Shown piece after piece: positions 43,790 through 52,863 of a stretch of 64,000 bases of DNA. The DNA is from Marinobacter shengliensis (GTDB lineage: Bacteria; Pseudomonadota; Gammaproteobacteria; Pseudomonadales; Oleiphilaceae). A model generated the notes under the pieces. The model was not told the DNA's origin. It was given only the letters and a program-made list of their open reading frames with translations, and made no database searches. The translations under genes and the position numbers were made by a program. Within the stretch, counting starts at the first letter, position 1; each line of letters begins with the position of its first letter. The stretch is from positions 620,001 through 684,000 of the forward strand of contig NZ_PXNO01000023.1 of NCBI RefSeq assembly GCF_003007715.1, in the 5' to 3' direction.

Positions 43790-45027
43790 AGCAAATTTTT
43801 ATTCGGCTAACGAATATCGGTCTTCGAGGTACTACGTTAGCAAGTAAATTTTTCCTTATCTTTCTGCTAGCGCGTTACCTTGAGCCTTCAGACCTTGGGT
43901 TGTACGGCCTGCTAACAGTCACAATTAGCTATGCCTTGTTTTTCCTCGGCATGGACTTTTATGTATACGCGAACAGAGAGATATTAAAAACCGAGTGGGG
44001 ATTTAGAGGACGATTGCTGAAGAGCCAGGCAGCTTTATGGGGCTTGCTTTATTCAGTCTTCCTGCCGCTGACTCTAACTCTGTTTGTATTCGAATTATTG
44101 CCTTGGCGGTTGTTGCCGTGGTTTCTGTGTTTACTCGTTCTTGAGCACCTAACACAAGAACTTAATCGTCTGTTGGTCATGCTATCCCGGCAACTTGTAG
44201 CTAGCTGGATTCTGTTTTTACGGGCCGGAGCCTGGTGCCTGGCTGTGATCGCCCTAATGGGTGTAGAGGTTGAATATCGTTCTCTGGAAACTGTCTTGGC
44301 CGCATGGATCGTCGGGGCCTCTTCGGCACTGGTTACAGGCTTTGTGGTGGTTGCCAGAAGTGGCATGGGCGGATGGAGTCATTCCGTAGATTGGCAATGG
44401 ATACGAAAAGGCATCCGAATAGCACTCCCCATGCTTGTGGCAACACTTGCACTTCGAGCCTTTTATACTGTCGACAAGTATTGGTTCGAAGCACTGGTAG
44501 GACTGGATGTACTCGGCGCCTATGTGCTGTTTATAGGTATGTGCAACGCGCTCCTAGGCTTTATGGATGCGGGTGTGTTTACGTTTTTGTATCCATCACT
44601 TATCGCGGCCAATGCAGACGATGACGCCAGTACATTTCGTAAAAAATTCCGGCAGATGGTTAAACAAACAACCACCCTTGTACTGGTCTTTTCACTGGTA
44701 GCCTGGGTTATTCTTGACCCTTTACTCCGTTGGTTGGGCAGGCCTCTGTATCTTGAATATCAGTATCTTTTTGGCTGGCTATTGTTGGCAAATTCTCTGT
44801 TTGTAATGAGTATGGTGCCCCATTACGGCCTCTTTGCACGGGGGCACGATAAGCCTATCATCGTCAGTCATCTAGCCGGGTTAATTGTCTTCATCATAAC
44901 CACTGCATTGTTTGCTCCGGTTACGCCCGATTTGGCCGTTCCAGTGGGATTAATCGCTGGCTTTGGCTTCATCCTTGTTTGGAAAGGCTTGCAGTTTTAC
45001 CGATTAACACCCCCCAATTGGCGGTGA
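43786..45027 (+). CDS. Wzx-type oligosaccharide flippase
   Basis: A 413-residue polytopic membrane protein (about 12 predicted helices) of the polysaccharide transporter superfamily, with N-terminal LTNIGLRGTTLASKFFLIFLLARYLEPSDLGLYGLLT read in parts. It is expected to move undecaprenyl-linked repeat units across the inner membrane. ATGA overlap with the wzz gene. Composition is somewhat lower in GC than upstream. The polymerase candidate lies about 10 kb downstream in the same locus. Confidence 0.85.
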   Translation: MKQIFIRLTNIGLRGTTLASKFFLIFLLARYLEPSDLGLYGLLTVTISYALFFLGMDFYVYANREILKTEWGFRGRLLKSQAALWGLLYSVFLPLTLTLFVFELLPWRLLPWFLCLLVLEHLTQELNRLLVMLSRQLVASWILFLRAGAWCLAVIALMGVEVEYRSLETVLAAWIVGASSALVTGFVVVARSGMGGWSHSVDWQWIRKGIRIALPMLVATLALRAFYTVDKYWFEALVGLDVLGAYVLFIGMCNALLGFMDAGVFTFLYPSLIAANADDDASTFRKKFRQMVKQTTTLVLVFSLVAWVILDPLLRWLGRPLYLEYQYLFGWLLLANSLFVMSMVPHYGLFARGHDKPIIVSHLAGLIVFIITTALFAPVTPDLAVPVGLIAGFGFILVWKGLQFYRLTPPNWR

Positions 45028-45067
45028 TACCATTCGTTCATTAAAGTGAAATCTAGAGAAAGTGACT

Positions 45068-46066
45068 ATGCTTGAAAACTCCACCATCCTCGTCACCGGC
45101 GGCACAGGTTCCTTCGGCCACAAATTCATTCCAATGACCCTGGAAAAATACAACCCCAAGAAAATCATTGTATTTTCCCGGGATGAAATGAAGCAGTGGG
45201 AAATGGCCAAGTTGTTCCAGGGCGACGATCGTCTGCGTTTCTTCATCGGCGATGTGCGTGACAGGGACCGCCTCTACCGGGCACTGGATGGTGTCGATTA
45301 CGTAGTGCATGCCGCCGCCACCAAAATTGTGCCGACCGCAGAGTACAATCCTTTTGAGTGCGTTAAAACCAACATTCACGGTGCCATGAATCTGATCGAT
45401 GCCGCCATCGACAAAGGCATCAAAGGTGTAGTGGCGCTGTCTACAGACAAGGCCAGCAGCCCTATCAACCTATACGGAGCCACTAAACTGGCTTCTGATA
45501 AACTTTTTGTAGCTGGCAACTCTTACGCTGGCGGGCACAAAACCAAGTTCTCCGTGGTTCGTTACGGCAACGTGATGGGCTCCCGCGGATCGGTCGTCCC
45601 GTTCTTCATGTCTGTTAAAGACACGGGTGTTCTTCCTATTACTGACCCACGTATGACCCGGTTCATGATTAGCCTGGAAGAGGGTGTAGAGCTTGTATGG
45701 CACGCTTTCGAAGATATGGTTGGTGGTGAGATCTACGTAAAGAAAATTCCTTCCATGAAGGTAACGGATCTGGCTCGAGTGGTTGCGCCAGAGGCAAAGC
45801 AGGAAGTAGTCGGCATTCGCCCTGGCGAGAAACTTCACGAGCAGATGATTGGCGCCGAGGACTCCTACTTTACCTATGAGTATCCGGAGCACTTCAAGAT
45901 CCTGCCCAACATTAATAATTGGGGAAACTGCGAAAGCCGGATCAAAGACGGTAAGAAAGTACCGGAGGGTTTTATCTATTCCAGTGACAACAACACCGAG
46001 TGGATGGAAGAAGAAGAGTTAAAAGCCTGGATTGATCGACACTACAACGAAATCGGTAAGATCTGA
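45068..46066 (+). CDS. pseB: UDP-GlcNAc 4,6-dehydratase (inverting) PseB
   Basis: A 332-residue SDR enzyme. The start is ATG 45068 behind AGAGAAAG; the GTG at 45062 is inside that region. Motifs: GGTGSFGH (NAD(P) binding), RDEMKQWEM, HAAATKIVPTAEYNPFE and STDKASSPINLYGATKL, which together are characteristic of PseB/FlaA1. It converts UDP-GlcNAc to UDP-2-acetamido-2,6-dideoxy-beta-L-arabino-4-hexulose, the first step to pseudaminic acid. PseC begins 2 nt downstream. Confidence 0.94.
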   Translation: MLENSTILVTGGTGSFGHKFIPMTLEKYNPKKIIVFSRDEMKQWEMAKLFQGDDRLRFFIGDVRDRDRLYRALDGVDYVVHAAATKIVPTAEYNPFECVKTNIHGAMNLIDAAIDKGIKGVVALSTDKASSPINLYGATKLASDKLFVAGNSYAGGHKTKFSVVRYGNVMGSRGSVVPFFMSVKDTGVLPITDPRMTRFMISLEEGVELVWHAFEDMVGGEIYVKKIPSMKVTDLARVVAPEAKQEVVGIRPGEKLHEQMIGAEDSYFTYEYPEHFKILPNINNWGNCESRIKDGKKVPEGFIYSSDNNTEWMEEEELKAWIDRHYNEIGKI

Positions 46067-46068
46067 CT

Positions 46069-47241
46069 ATGATTCCCTACGGCAAGCAGGATATCAGCCA
46101 GGCCGATATTGACGCGGTGGTGGAGGTGCTGCAGTCAGACTTTCTGACTCAGGGCCCCAAAGTGCCTGATTTCGAGGCCAAGGTGGCGAACCATGTAGGC
46201 GCAAAACATGCGTTGGCCGTTAATAGTGCGACCTCGGCATTACACCTCGCCTGTCTCGCTTTGGGCCTGGAGAAGGGAGATTGGCTGTGGACCACGCCGA
46301 TAACCTTTGTGGCCTCTGCAAATTGTGGCCTGTATTGCGGCGCAAAAGTGGATTTCGTTGACATTGATCCGCAGACGTACAACCTGTGTCCTGAAAAGTT
46401 GGCGGAAAAACTGGAACGGGCCAGTCAGGAAAACCGCCTACCCAAAGTGCTCGTAGCAGTTCACCTCTGCGGGCAACCCTGTGAGATGGAATCGATTCAC
46501 AAGCTTGCCCGGCAGTATGGCGTTCGCATTATAGAAGACGCCTCCCACGCGATTGGCGGCAAGTATCAGGGAGAGTTTATCGGCAATGGCCGCTACAGCG
46601 ACATCACCATATTCAGCTTTCACCCTGTAAAAATCATCACCACCGCGGAAGGCGGCATGGCGGTCACCAACTCTGATGAGCTGGCAAGCCGCATGAACCT
46701 TTTGCGCAGCCATGGCATTACCCGGGACTCGAATTTGATGACCCATGAGCCAGACGGGCCCTGGTACTATCAGCAGATCGAGCTGGGTTTCAATTACCGA
46801 ATGACCGAACTGCAAGCAGCTCTTGGCGATAGTCAAATGGACCGATTGGATACGTTTGTGGCTCGCCGACACGAACTGGCAAAACGCTACGACCACTTAC
46901 TGGCCGGTCTACCCGTAACTACGCCCTGGCAGCATCCTGAGAGTTATTCCGGCTTGCACCTGTACGTGATTCGCCTGCACCTGGGAACGATCAACAAAAG
47001 CCACCGAGAGGTTTTCGAATCTCTCCGGGAACAGGGCATTGGTGTAAATTTGCATTACATTCCCGTGCATACCCAGCCATATTATGAGGCGATGGGATTC
47101 ACTGCAGGGGATTTTCCTGAGGCAATGGCGTATTACAGTGAGGCGATCAGCCTGCCAATGTTTCAGGGAATGACGGATGAGCAGCAGGACGAAGTAGTGA
47201 GGGTATTGAAGTCGGTCTTGAATATAAAGGAAGAAAAATGA
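46069..47241 (+). CDS. pseC: PLP aminotransferase PseC
   Basis: A 390-residue DegT/DnrJ/EryC1-type aminotransferase. The PLP lysine is K188 in FSFHPVKI, with the cofactor-binding D157 in EDASH. The N-terminus IPYGKQDISQADIDAV matches PseC. It transfers an amino group to C4 of the PseB product, giving UDP-4-amino-4,6-dideoxy-beta-L-AltNAc. It overlaps pseF by 4 nt. Confidence 0.94.
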   Translation: MIPYGKQDISQADIDAVVEVLQSDFLTQGPKVPDFEAKVANHVGAKHALAVNSATSALHLACLALGLEKGDWLWTTPITFVASANCGLYCGAKVDFVDIDPQTYNLCPEKLAEKLERASQENRLPKVLVAVHLCGQPCEMESIHKLARQYGVRIIEDASHAIGGKYQGEFIGNGRYSDITIFSFHPVKIITTAEGGMAVTNSDELASRMNLLRSHGITRDSNLMTHEPDGPWYYQQIELGFNYRMTELQAALGDSQMDRLDTFVARRHELAKRYDHLLAGLPVTTPWQHPESYSGLHLYVIRLHLGTINKSHREVFESLREQGIGVNLHYIPVHTQPYYEAMGFTAGDFPEAMAYYSEAISLPMFQGMTDEQQDEVVRVLKSVLNIKEEK

Positions 47242-47927
47242 AACGGTTGGCAGTCATTCCAGCCCGTGGGGGGAGTAAACGCATTCCTCGCAAAAATATC
47301 AAAGAATTCTGCGGAAAACCCATGATCGCCTGGTCGATCGAAGCTGCTCTTGAATCTAAGTGCTTCGATCATGTGATTGTGTCAACCGATGACCGTGAAA
47401 TTGCTGAGGTTGCTCAACAATATGGGGCTGAAGTACCTTTTTTCCGGCCCCAGGAACTGGCAGACGATCACACTGCCACAAGACCGGTGATAAACCACGC
47501 TATTGAAGAGGCCGCTTCCCGCTGGGGCATGCCCGATTGCGTATGCTGCATTTATGCAACCGCTCCCTTCATACAGGCAGGCGACTTGAGATCGGCTTTT
47601 GATATGCTGGACCAAGGCACCGCAAAATTTGTCTTCTCAGCCGGTCGGTTTGCCTACCCCATCCAAAGAGGCTTTCGAGTTAATGACGCCGGTCGAGTCG
47701 AACGGCTGTGGCCAGAACATCGATATACAAGGTCGCAGGATCTTGAAGAGGCTTACCATGACGCTGGGCAGTTTTATTGGGGGAGGACTGGAGCCTTTTT
47801 GGACTTCGAAGACCCAATGTCTGTCGAGGGGATAGCCTATGTGCTCCCTGGCACCCGGGTTCACGACATAGATACCAAAGAAGATTGGGCCGTCGCTGAG
47901 CTGATTTTTAAAGCGCTCGGCCAATGA
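47238..47927 (+). CDS. pseF: Pseudaminic acid cytidylyltransferase PseF
   Basis: A 229-residue CMP-sugar synthetase: IPARGGSKRIPRKNIKEF is the CTP-binding signature, followed by VIVSTDDREIAEVA and the acceptor segment YATAPFIQ. It activates pseudaminic acid to the CMP form for the glycosyltransferase. It overlaps pseG by 4 nt (ATGA). Confidence 0.94.
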   Translation: MKRLAVIPARGGSKRIPRKNIKEFCGKPMIAWSIEAALESKCFDHVIVSTDDREIAEVAQQYGAEVPFFRPQELADDHTATRPVINHAIEEAASRWGMPDCVCCIYATAPFIQAGDLRSAFDMLDQGTAKFVFSAGRFAYPIQRGFRVNDAGRVERLWPEHRYTRSQDLEEAYHDAGQFYWGRTGAFLDFEDPMSVEGIAYVLPGTRVHDIDTKEDWAVAELIFKALGQ

Positions 47928-49078
47928 TGAGGGATAGCGAGACGCTTCGGCTGGCACCCACGGTTGCCATCCGCGTGGATAGTGGGCATGAAATCGGGTC
48001 TGGCCATGTCCGCCGCTGTATGTCATTGGCAGCCTTCCTGGTGGCGAATGGTTTCAAGCCGGTTTTCATTTGCCGAGAAATAGCAGGCGCCATCACCCAC
48101 GTCATAGAGCAGGCTGGTTTTGCTCTCGTTCTGCTGCCTGAGAAAGAAAGTTTGGCTTTTAGCGTGTTTCGTTCCGACTTCGCGACAGCCGACTTTGAAA
48201 GGATGGCGGGCGATGCTGAGGAAAGCGCGGACACATTTGCTCACCAATATCCGGGAGTACAGATAGCCTGGGTTGTTACCGACCATATGCTGATTCGAAA
48301 ACCCTGGCAGGTGGCGTTTGCAAGCAAGACGAATTGTAAGGTTTTGGCGATTGACGGTCAGGCAAATTCGGCGCATTACGCAGATGTGTTGCTCGACCCC
48401 CAGATACACGAAAACCCCGTAGAAAAGTGGGCAGATCTGCTTCCTCAGCACTGTGTCGTGTTCGCTGGTCCGTCTTGCCTGCCGTTATCCCAAGCATTTG
48501 AATCCGCAAGAAATAAAGCCACTGTTAGACAAGGCCCTCCGAATAAGGTCTTGGTGTGTTTTGGTGGAACTGACCCAGAAGATCTTGTCTGCCGCACCGT
48601 GAACGCCTCGTTTACTTGGGTAAGCCAGAGTACGAATCCCGGAATTGAAGTTGATGTCGCGGTCCCAGCCAGTCTTCCATCCTTAACCAGACTGGAAGCA
48701 CTTTTCTTGAACAAGCCAAACTTCCATTTACATGTTGGCTTGAACGACCTTTCACAGCTGATGTTGGATGCGAGCGTCGCAATAGGTGGCGGAGGCATCA
48801 TGCTATGGGAGCGGTGTTTGCTGGGCCTACCAGCGATAGTAGTGCCTCTGGCCCAGAACCAGGAAAAGCCAATAGAAAGGCTTGAGGCGCAGGGTGCGGT
48901 CGTTTCAGTAAAATCACGAGATGGGGGCTATGAATTCGAACTGATTAAAGCCCTGCAAGAGCTTTCCCAAAATCCCGCAGCTTTACGCACGATGTCAAAA
49001 AATGCATTCAAGGTCATGTCAGACTGGCCCAAAACGGATGGCTGGTTAAGAGTTATGAAAGGCAGCAAGCATGAGTGA
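47924..49078 (+). CDS. pseG: UDP-sugar hydrolase PseG
   Basis: A 384-residue GT-B-like hydrolase. The N-terminal RVDSGHEIGSGHVRRCMSLA is the PseG hallmark, including the catalytic His of the GSGH region. FGGTDPEDL and GGGGIMLWERCLLGLP lie in the C-terminal nucleotide-binding half. It releases UDP from UDP-2,4-diacylamino-trideoxy-L-altropyranose before condensation by PseI. The N-terminus has about 10 extra residues before the core. The next gene overlaps it by 8 nt. Confidence 0.92.
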   Translation: MMRDSETLRLAPTVAIRVDSGHEIGSGHVRRCMSLAAFLVANGFKPVFICREIAGAITHVIEQAGFALVLLPEKESLAFSVFRSDFATADFERMAGDAEESADTFAHQYPGVQIAWVVTDHMLIRKPWQVAFASKTNCKVLAIDGQANSAHYADVLLDPQIHENPVEKWADLLPQHCVVFAGPSCLPLSQAFESARNKATVRQGPPNKVLVCFGGTDPEDLVCRTVNASFTWVSQSTNPGIEVDVAVPASLPSLTRLEALFLNKPNFHLHVGLNDLSQLMLDASVAIGGGGIMLWERCLLGLPAIVVPLAQNQEKPIERLEAQGAVVSVKSRDGGYEFELIKALQELSQNPAALRTMSKNAFKVMSDWPKTDGWLRVMKGSKHE

Positions 49079-49721
49079 GATTAAAAGAATCGCAATTATT
49101 GGTGGCAGCGGTAACGGTCGTGTTATTGCTCAAGTGGTTGAGGATATGGCAAAAGCTGGCCACGATATTGAAGTGGCGGGTTTTCTTAATGATCACGAAC
49201 CGATAGGAAGTCTTATCGGTGAGTACAAAGTTATAGGGCGCCCCAGTGAATGGAATGCCCTGGATCCAGACGTTAAGATCGTTTTCGCATTACTTACCGT
49301 TGGTAAAATGGAGGAGCGGAGTGAGCTTCTGTCTGCGCTAGAGGTTCCTGAAGCCAGACTCGCCACCCTGATTCATCCGACAGCAGTAGTTGGCTCTGGC
49401 GTCTCGGTGGGTAAAGGCAGTGTCATATGTTCGCATGTGACGTGCCAGCCTGGTAGCTCTATAGGGAGCAATTCTATCGTGAGAGCAGGAGCGAATCTGG
49501 GCCATGACGCTGAAGTGTCGGACTTTGTCGATATCGGGCCGAACTGCACGCTTTGTGGATATTCCAAAGTGGCCAAGGGCGCCCACGTGGCTCCGAATTC
49601 CGTGGTTCGAGACAGCGTCTCGGTCGGCGAGTTTGGGGTTTTGAGCGCTGGAAGCGTAGCACTGAAAGACATCGAAGCACGCACTGTCTGGATCGGTAAT
49701 CCAGCCAGAAGAGTGAAATAA
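49071..49721 (+). CDS. NeuD/PglD-type hexapeptide acyltransferase
   Basis: A 216-residue protein with an N-terminal Rossmann-like domain (IAIIGGSGNGRVIAQVV) and a C-terminal left-handed beta-helix with hexapeptide turns (IHPTAVVGSGVSVGKGSVICSHV, VDIGPNCTLCGYSKVAKGAHV, read as blocks) and the ending TVWIGNPARRVK. NeuD acetylates sialic acid; PglD acetylates the 4-amino group of a UDP-sugar. There is no GNAT-type PseH in the window, so this protein may acylate the 4-amino group in its place, or O-acylate the finished sugar. The adjacent KAS III and ACP genes raise the possibility of an ACP-bound donor. Confidence 0.82.
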   Translation: MSEIKRIAIIGGSGNGRVIAQVVEDMAKAGHDIEVAGFLNDHEPIGSLIGEYKVIGRPSEWNALDPDVKIVFALLTVGKMEERSELLSALEVPEARLATLIHPTAVVGSGVSVGKGSVICSHVTCQPGSSIGSNSIVRAGANLGHDAEVSDFVDIGPNCTLCGYSKVAKGAHVAPNSVVRDSVSVGEFGVLSAGSVALKDIEARTVWIGNPARRVK

Positions 49722-49760
49722 TACCCTGAAAATCTCCTTGCATTCGATAGGATAATTAAA

Positions 49761-50693
49761 ATGATAGGAATCAAGAACGTTGCATCCTTCATTCCAGAAT
49801 ATGCTTTGGACAACCTCCAGAGAGTGGAAGCGTTTGGGGAATCATCAGAATTCATCACGAAAAAAATTGGCGCTCTAAAACTACCCCGGAAAGATGACAC
49901 CGAGGAAACTTCGGATCTAGCTGTTAAGGCAATAGAGCGCCTTATTGAAGCTTCCGAGGGCTTTGAGAAAAGCTCAGTTGATGCACTGATTATAGTCACC
50001 CAGAATGGCGACGGTGAGGGGCTACCTCATACATCCGCCATCGTTCAGCAAAAATTGGGGTTGCCGAAAAGTATTGCGGCTTTTGATGTATCCCTTGGAT
50101 GTTCGGGGTACGTTTATGGGTTGCACATTCTCAAAGGATTTATGGAATCTGCGGGTTTGAAAAATGGAATATTGGTAACCGCTGATCCTTACTCAAAAAT
50201 TATTGATCCGGATGATAAGAACACGGCTCTGCTTTTTGGTGATGCAGCGACGGCTACCTGGTTGGGCAATTCTCCTGCCTGGAACATTGGTCCTGCCCTT
50301 TTTGGAACCGATGGGGAAGGAGAAGGAGCCCTCAAAACAAGTGGCTCTTGTTTAACCATGAATGGTCGGCAGGTTTTTGACTTTGCGGCGAAAAATGTTG
50401 CGCCAAACATCAAGGCGCTTCTGGAAAAAGCCGAGCTTGAGGACAGTCAGGTTGATGCCTTCTGCATTCATCAGGGCAGCTATGCCATAGTTGATGCGAT
50501 TTCCCGAAGGTTTAAAGGAAGTCAGCAAAAATTCATTCGGGATATCGGAAGCACCGGCAATACGGTTTCCTCCAGTATTCCACTGTTGCTAGAGAAGCAT
50601 GTACTGGGTTCAGATTGTAAGAAAGTTATTATTAGTGGATTTGGCGTAGGATTCTCCTGGGGAACCGCGCTGCTTACCAAAAATACTAATTGA
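49761..50693 (+). CDS. KAS III-like 3-oxoacyl-ACP synthase in the Pse cluster
   Basis: A 310-residue FabH-like condensing enzyme. The triad is intact: C114 (DVSLGCSGYVYG), H237 (CIHQGS) and N267 (GSTGNTVSSSIP). The usual HQAN reads HQGS, and several loop segments differ from housekeeping FabH. The predicted reaction is condensation of an acyl starter with malonyl-ACP, giving a 3-oxoacyl-ACP. It lies 39 nt after the acyltransferase gene and directly before a dedicated ACP, inside pseudaminic acid genes. It is probably a pathway-specific enzyme making an acyl group for the sugar; a housekeeping role is unlikely. Confidence 0.85.
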   Translation: MIGIKNVASFIPEYALDNLQRVEAFGESSEFITKKIGALKLPRKDDTEETSDLAVKAIERLIEASEGFEKSSVDALIIVTQNGDGEGLPHTSAIVQQKLGLPKSIAAFDVSLGCSGYVYGLHILKGFMESAGLKNGILVTADPYSKIIDPDDKNTALLFGDAATATWLGNSPAWNIGPALFGTDGEGEGALKTSGSCLTMNGRQVFDFAAKNVAPNIKALLEKAELEDSQVDAFCIHQGSYAIVDAISRRFKGSQQKFIRDIGSTGNTVSSSIPLLLEKHVLGSDCKKVIISGFGVGFSWGTALLTKNTN

Positions 50694-50730
50694 GTCATTA
50701 ACCATTGTAGCCATTGAAGAGAGGACTTAA

Positions 50731-50955
50731 ATGATTACCGAGCAGCAAGTCAAAGACGCAATTGAAGCCGCAGGAATTGATGTGGATGTGAGCGCAATTG
50801 GTCCCAAAGATAACCTTGGAGACCACGGTGTCGATAGCCTGGATTATTTTAATCTGTTCCTTGAGCTTGAGGATATTGGTGGCAAGAAAATCCCGGATGA
50901 AGATATCGACAAGATGAAGACGATTGAGGCAATCATCCAGTTCTATGCAGATTGA
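50731..50955 (+). CDS. Acyl carrier protein dedicated to the Pse cluster
   Basis: A 74-residue acidic ACP. The phosphopantetheine attachment Ser36 is in DHGVDSLDYF, followed by the helix II/III pattern (LELEDIGGKKIPDEDIDKM). The start ATG 50731 has GAGAGGA upstream. It sits between the KAS III-like gene and pseI, so it is expected to carry the acyl chain made by the KAS III-like protein. Confidence 0.9.
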   Translation: MITEQQVKDAIEAAGIDVDVSAIGPKDNLGDHGVDSLDYFNLFLELEDIGGKKIPDEDIDKMKTIEAIIQFYAD

Positions 50956-50962
50956 GCGCAAG

Positions 50963-51970
50963 ATGGAAAAACCAAAGGCGCTAATCGTAGCGGAACTATC
51001 CGCTAACCATGGCAACGACCTTGGGTTGGCACTTGAAACCGTCGATGCATTTGCATCGGCGGGAGCCGATGCCATCAAGGTGCAAACCTTCCGGCCAGAA
51101 TCATTGTGCATGAATATCAACAATGAATTTTTCGGCCCGAGAAAGGCTGGCCTCTGGAAAGGAAAAACCCTTTGGGAAATCTACAGCGAAGGTTCCTTAC
51201 CCTACGATTGGCACTGGAAGATACAGGAAGCTTGCCAAAAGCGCGGAATTGAATTCTTTTCGTCGCCATTCGATCATGAAGCAGTCGATTTCCTGAGCTC
51301 CATGGATGTACCCAGATATAAAATCGCATCAATGGAGATCAACGATCTTCCGCTAATAAGAAAGGCCGCCTCTCAGGGCAAGCCCATGATCATATCAACA
51401 GGTCTTGGTGAGATAGCCGATATTCAGAAGGCTGTAGACGCCTGTTTTGAGGTAGGCAATAAAGATGTGACCCTACTGAAATGTACATCCAGCTACCCGG
51501 CTCCTCTGAATATCGCCAACCTGAAAACCATTCCGGATATGGCTAATCGCTTTGGCGTATCCGTTGGTGTCTCCGATCATACTCTTGGCTTTATCGTACC
51601 CGTGGCTTCAGTGGTGTTAGGCGCCAGCTTTATCGAAAAGCACGTTGTACTGGACAAAAGCCAGGAAACGTTGGATGCAGCCTTTTCGTTGGACCCAACA
51701 GAGTTCGCTGAAATGGTCCGGCATGTTCGTGACGCCGAGGAAACCCTGGGTGAGGTTTCATACGATGTAGCCGAAGAGGATAAACTTCGTCGGCGTTCGT
51801 TGTTTACGAGCACAGCAATGTCGAAAGGCCAGGTGGTTGCTCAGGAAACGCTTCGCTCTGTGCGGCCTGGACACGGTGTAGAACCCGATGCCATAAGTCA
51901 GTTTATTGGCAAACGCGCGATAAGAGATATACCGGCGGGAAGCCCGGCCCGGTTCGAAGATTTCGAATAG
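50963..51970 (+). CDS. pseI: Pseudaminic acid synthase PseI
   Basis: A 335-residue NeuB-family enzyme. The start is set at ATG 50963, just after the ACP stop; upstream in-frame ATGs fall inside the ACP gene. Motifs: IVAELSANHG, IKVQTFRP, ISTGLGEI, KCTSSYPAP, VGVSDHTLG and IEKHVVLD in the barrel, then a C-terminal SAF (antifreeze-like) domain (RRSLFTSTAMSKGQVV). It condenses the PseG product with phosphoenolpyruvate to give pseudaminic acid. The sequence fits PseI better than NeuB. Confidence 0.93.
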   Translation: MEKPKALIVAELSANHGNDLGLALETVDAFASAGADAIKVQTFRPESLCMNINNEFFGPRKAGLWKGKTLWEIYSEGSLPYDWHWKIQEACQKRGIEFFSSPFDHEAVDFLSSMDVPRYKIASMEINDLPLIRKAASQGKPMIISTGLGEIADIQKAVDACFEVGNKDVTLLKCTSSYPAPLNIANLKTIPDMANRFGVSVGVSDHTLGFIVPVASVVLGASFIEKHVVLDKSQETLDAAFSLDPTEFAEMVRHVRDAEETLGEVSYDVAEEDKLRRRSLFTSTAMSKGQVVAQETLRSVRPGHGVEPDAISQFIGKRAIRDIPAGSPARFEDFE

Positions 51971-51991
51971 AGACATGAGTGAGGTTTGAAG

Positions 51992-52588
51992 TTGTCTGAT
52001 TTCACAGCATTACCCGAGTTCAGGTTCAAAGGCGAACGTACCTATATCCACGGTACGGACTTGTTTCAGACTGTGTCAGAATTCATGGAGAGCCGAAAGG
52101 CGGGTTACTTAAGGGACATGTCGTTCCGTTCGTTCGGCGATAAGCAATGCGCCATACAGTTTTCTCCTCCTGGCACCTCCAATGCCCAAGTGATCAGCCA
52201 AGGTCGCTGGCACGATACTGAGAATGACTCCGATGTTAAATTCTGGGTGACTGAGCAAGGCGATTCTGTATCTGATCGGTATGAGTTTGACGAGGACACT
52301 CTTTGCGACGGCGCGCAGATTGGGGAAGAAAAGATTACACGACAGTTTAATTCTGCTTTTTCAATGATAGAGAACCTCGTAGCGCTCACCAAAAAGTTCC
52401 ACAACACACAGCTTCCTCTCGCCTCAGGAAAGTGGGTGTTTGGTCAAATCATGCTGCAGGAGCGGCTACCTGAGAGGTGTAAATCGATCCAGATTGAGAA
52501 TTACCAGAACATTACGAATCGTTTCAGCCGTAACCGTATTATTCTTGATGACAAACATGTTGGTGAGATTCGGTTTATTGTTGCTTAA
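51992..52588 (+). CDS. Unknown protein at the end of the Pse/KAS III cluster
   Basis: A 198-residue soluble protein. A TTG start at 51992 lies 7 nt after GAGG (51981-51984); TTG 51986 is in frame but too close to that site. The sequence is rich in aromatic and polar residues (PEFRFKGERTYIHGTDLFQ; SGKWVFGQIMLQERLP; DDKHVGEIRFIV) and could be a mixed alpha/beta or hotdog-like fold, which I cannot confirm. No family recognised. It begins 21 nt after pseI and is likely translated from the same mRNA, so it probably acts on the acyl group or the acylated sugar. Confidence 0.55.
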   Translation: MSDFTALPEFRFKGERTYIHGTDLFQTVSEFMESRKAGYLRDMSFRSFGDKQCAIQFSPPGTSNAQVISQGRWHDTENDSDVKFWVTEQGDSVSDRYEFDEDTLCDGAQIGEEKITRQFNSAFSMIENLVALTKKFHNTQLPLASGKWVFGQIMLQERLPERCKSIQIENYQNITNRFSRNRIILDDKHVGEIRFIVA

Positions 52589-52863
52589 TGAATCTTTTCA
52601 CGGGTCTCCGAGGTGACCAGTATTCGAAGTAAGATGCAAATTTTAGTGGACCAACTTATTCCATTCTCGAACCCCGGCTGTATCTCAGTTTAGACAATCT
52701 ACCTATAGAATGATCATGGTAGGGACGCTATCTCCGATAAACGTTTAGTCAGCACCGGGTAGATAGCCATTGCAGAAACTCAGTGAGCGATCAAAGTCGT
52801 GGCGTGAAAGGTTTCCGTGATGATGTGCTCGCCTGTTCCATTGATTCAGAACTGGAAATTAAA

